Assembly: GCF_900115665.1 (NCBI RefSeq)
Contig: NZ_FOXH01000002.1
Location: 327,670 to 391,669, forward strand
DNA from: Pseudarcicella hirudinis
GTDB lineage: Bacteria > Bacteroidota > Bacteroidia > Cytophagales > Spirosomataceae
Direction of reading: 5' to 3'
Length of the DNA stretch: 64,000 nt
The translations under genes and the position numbers were made by a program. This document shows, one piece after another, positions 63,817-64,000 of the stretch (position 1 is its first letter; every line of letters begins with the position of its first letter). A model generated the notes under the pieces. It was given only the letters and a program-made list of their open reading frames with translations, was not told where the DNA came from and made no database searches.

Positions 63817-64000
63817 TTATTTGGTTTTAACAACTTTACTTAAAGCCGCTAACACTTTGTCATCTACATTTCCGAACAAGGAGACACCGGATGCTCCGTT
63901 TTTCAGTGCCAAAGTAATGCCTGTTTCCAGTTCTTCCTGGCTTTTGAAATCCGGAAGAAAAAGCCCTGCGTATAATGGAAATTTTCCATGTAAAATTCTT
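63817..64000 (-). CDS. C-terminal end of an unidentified protein (partial)
   Basis: The last 60 codons of a minus-strand gene that enters from the right edge. The visible part contains KFPLYAGLFLPDFKSQEELE and GITLALKNGASGVSLFGNVDD, then ends KVVKTK. The alternation of a strand (YAGLFLP), a helix and a strand (GASGVSLF) resembles the last turn of a TIM barrel, as in family-10-like glycoside hydrolases, but too little is present for a firm call. It converges with the giant protein gene. Confidence 0.6.
   Translation of the reverse strand, partial: RILHGKFPLYAGLFLPDFKSQEELETGITLALKNGASGVSLFGNVDDKVLAALSKVVKTK

Overview
This window looks like a chromosomal segment of a gliding-type Bacteroidota bacterium, most probably of the Cytophagales/Cytophagia branch. 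The evidence is: three proteins ending in a type A type-IX-secretion (T9SS/Por) sorting domain (the M1 peptidase, the 1451-aa modular protein and the 3529-aa giant protein); Bacteroidota-only families (DUF4290 next to murA, DUF4494); the phylum's promoter pattern TTTG-N19/20-TAnnTTTG upstream of several genes; and a general lack of Shine-Dalgarno sequences. I saw no rRNA, tRNA, insertion sequence, CRISPR array or prophage block.

Layout. 1-12.7 kb: end of a beta-CASP metallo-beta-lactamase RNase-like gene, a secreted nucleoside hydrolase, an ankyrin protein, a LysE exporter, an isolated atpA-atpG pair, then periplasmic quality control (FKBP prolyl isomerase, Prc-type protease), inositol monophosphatase, a 57-aa FeoB-associated Cys-rich membrane protein and an anchored alpha/beta hydrolase. 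12.8-32.2 kb: ABC exporter, NTF2-like secreted protein, DgkA-type kinase, M13 lipoprotein peptidase, DUF4290-murA, a YdjC/ChbG-like deacetylase, methylglyoxal synthase, M1 peptidase, a Crp/Fnr regulator divergent from a MATE exporter, a VOC protein, a secreted unknown, a GT9 glycosyltransferase and leuS. 32.4-51 kb: a 1451-aa T9SS protein of seven cysteine-paired modules, a SnoaL-GNAT-nitrilase operon, a TauE/SafE exporter, asnS divergent from rpoN, a PAP2-like membrane protein, DUF4494, an OmpR/HisKA two-component pair, three small envelope or unknown proteins, and a PolX-PHP protein whose polymerase active site is substituted while its PHP nuclease site is intact.

51-64 kb is the most unusual part. 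A consensus promoter sits about 490 nt ahead of two tandem phage-tail-collar-domain genes, followed by an alternative-hairpin element and then a 10.6-kb gene for a T9SS-exported surface protein. That protein carries 18 Ig-like repeats of exactly 288 bp each, with a superimposed 864-bp (three-unit) higher-order repeat, and eight Cys-paired Ig-like modules near its C-terminus. Collar genes without any other phage gene beside a giant adhesin make a candidate undescribed surface or appendage system.

Most transcription units end at clear inverted repeats, several shared by convergent genes and some overlapping the stop codons. Three genes (ABC exporter, MATE exporter, PAP2-like) appear to start at TTG, each with a -7 box 27-40 nt upstream. 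Function calls rest on motif recognition by eye; no database search was possible.
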